Part shown: in pieces, positions 5,941 to 6,416 of the stretch
How the letters are laid out: each line of letters opens with the position of its first letter
Position numbering within the stretch: the first letter of the stretch is position 1
Assembly (NCBI GenBank): GCA_002329395.1
Contig: DCTQ01000002.1
Location: forward strand, 1-6,416
DNA length: 6,416 bases
Direction of reading: 5' to 3'
Source of the DNA: Candidatus Avelusimicrobium alvi
GTDB taxonomy: Bacteria > Elusimicrobiota > Elusimicrobia > Elusimicrobiales > Elusimicrobiaceae
Made by a program: the position numbers and the translations under genes
Notes under the pieces: model-generated
Told to the model about the DNA's origin: nothing
Database searches by the model: none
Seen by the model: only the letters and a program-made list of their open reading frames with translations

Positions 5941-5953
5941 GCGCGGAAAAGGG

Positions 5954-6416
5954 TTAGCCTTCCTGCACGATGGAGTAGCCCATACTCTTGCAATACTGGT
6001 AGAAGTAAGAGGGTTTGCTGATTTCGGACGCTAATACGCGGCAGATAAACCGGCCCGTGTCATACTGCTTGTTAAAGTGGCAGTACGAGCAGAAGCCAGC
6101 CCTAAACTGAAAAGCCGTTACCACGGCGGAATTGGTCAGGCAGTATGTCACATTGCCGCAGGTCATTTTATCCAGGCAGGTGGACGTGGCAATGCCGTAA
6201 CCGTCCCCGGGCTTACAGCCGGCGGGCAGGCCCAGCGTCATATCGTCAAATTTCTGGGGAGAAGCGCCTTCGGACAGGCGATACAAAATAGCGCCTTTAT
6301 AAATGCTGTCCATAATTACTTCCGCCTCTTTCATACGCGCTTTATAGACGGTTTTATTATACTGCGGCAGGGCGACAGCTGACAAAATACCTATAATTAA
6401 AACGACCACCAACAGC
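5954..6416 (-). CDS. Type IV pilin-like (prepilin-type) protein, partial
   Basis: The frame is open through the right edge, so the start and prepilin cleavage site lie outside. The visible part begins within the hydrophobic N-terminal helix (LLVVVLIIGILSAVALPQYNK), followed by VYKARMKEAEVIMDSIYKGA, the standard layout of pilins and pseudopilins exported and assembled by type IV pilus or type II secretion machinery. About 110 residues of globular domain follow. It holds eight cysteines, unusually many for a pilin, ending with YCKSMGYSIVQEG near the C terminus. The cysteines probably form disulfides outside the membrane. One pair reads CSYCH (6077-6091), formally a heme-c motif. Elusimicrobiota genomes carry many such cysteine-rich pilin-like genes, often scattered singly, and this is the main hint to the host. 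Whether it is a major pilin, a minor pilin or a pseudopilin cannot be told. The stop is TAA at 5954, 59 bases before the next gene. Confidence 0.9.
   Translation of the reverse strand, partial: LLVVVLIIGILSAVALPQYNKTVYKARMKEAEVIMDSIYKGAILYRLSEGASPQKFDDMTLGLPAGCKPGDGYGIATSTCLDKMTCGNVTYCLTNSAVVTAFQFRAGFCSYCHFNKQYDTGRFICRVLASEISKPSYFYQYCKSMGYSIVQEG

Noticed and set aside
5930..5946. Hairpin CCGCGC-CTTGC-GTGCGG (minus strand) as a terminator after the pilin gene
   Set aside because: The stem is only six pairs with one G-U and no T run follows; it overlaps the putative -35 region.
5895..5993. N-terminal extension of the radical SAM protein to 5993 (33 more residues)
   Set aside because: It would run over the end of the pilin gene and the TATAAT box, does not look like the family, and the ATG at 5894 has a Shine-Dalgarno sequence.

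Overview
The window looks like chromosomal DNA of a gut-type member of the Elusimicrobiota. This rests mainly on the partial type IV pilin-like protein at the right edge. It has the N-terminal segment IIGILSAVALPQYNK, the following VYKAR, many cysteines and a C-terminal YCKSMG, a style abundant in Elusimicrobium-like genomes. The rest is ordinary bacterial housekeeping and envelope content, so the taxonomic call is moderate and inferred. The only non-coding gaps are 1570-1661 and 5895-5953, and no stretch above 300 bases lacks a gene. No mobile element, CRISPR array, rRNA or tRNA was seen.

Left part (1-1613, + strand): the C-terminal two thirds of a sodium:solute symporter overlaps by 26 bases a thiamine pyrophosphokinase gene (thiN). 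A strong 12-bp hairpin terminator at 1585-1613 closes this unit and probably also stops the opposing operon. The tight coupling suggests the transporter imports thiamine, which the kinase turns directly into the cofactor TPP.

Central part (1662-5894, - strand): six genes in which every neighbouring pair overlaps (14, 1, 22, 4 and 4 bases). In order of transcription they are a small TatD-associated-type radical SAM protein, a membrane-anchored protein with an AMPK/CBM48-like E-set domain, tsaE, tsaB, rimI and a large exported TPR protein. A good TATAAT box lies just upstream of the first gene. TsaE and TsaB belong to the machinery that makes the t6A modification of tRNA, and RimI acetylates ribosomal protein S18. 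The tsaE-tsaB-rimI block is a classic translation cluster; the radical SAM, E-set and TPR genes around it are the less expected part.

Right edge (5954-6416, - strand): the partial pilin-like gene, which runs in from beyond the window and ends 59 bases before the radical SAM start.

No clearly new multi-gene system was found. The best leads are the putative thiamine import and activation pair, the degenerate glycan-binding face of the membrane-bound E-set protein, the radical SAM gene away from tatD, and unusual residues in TsaE and the pilin.
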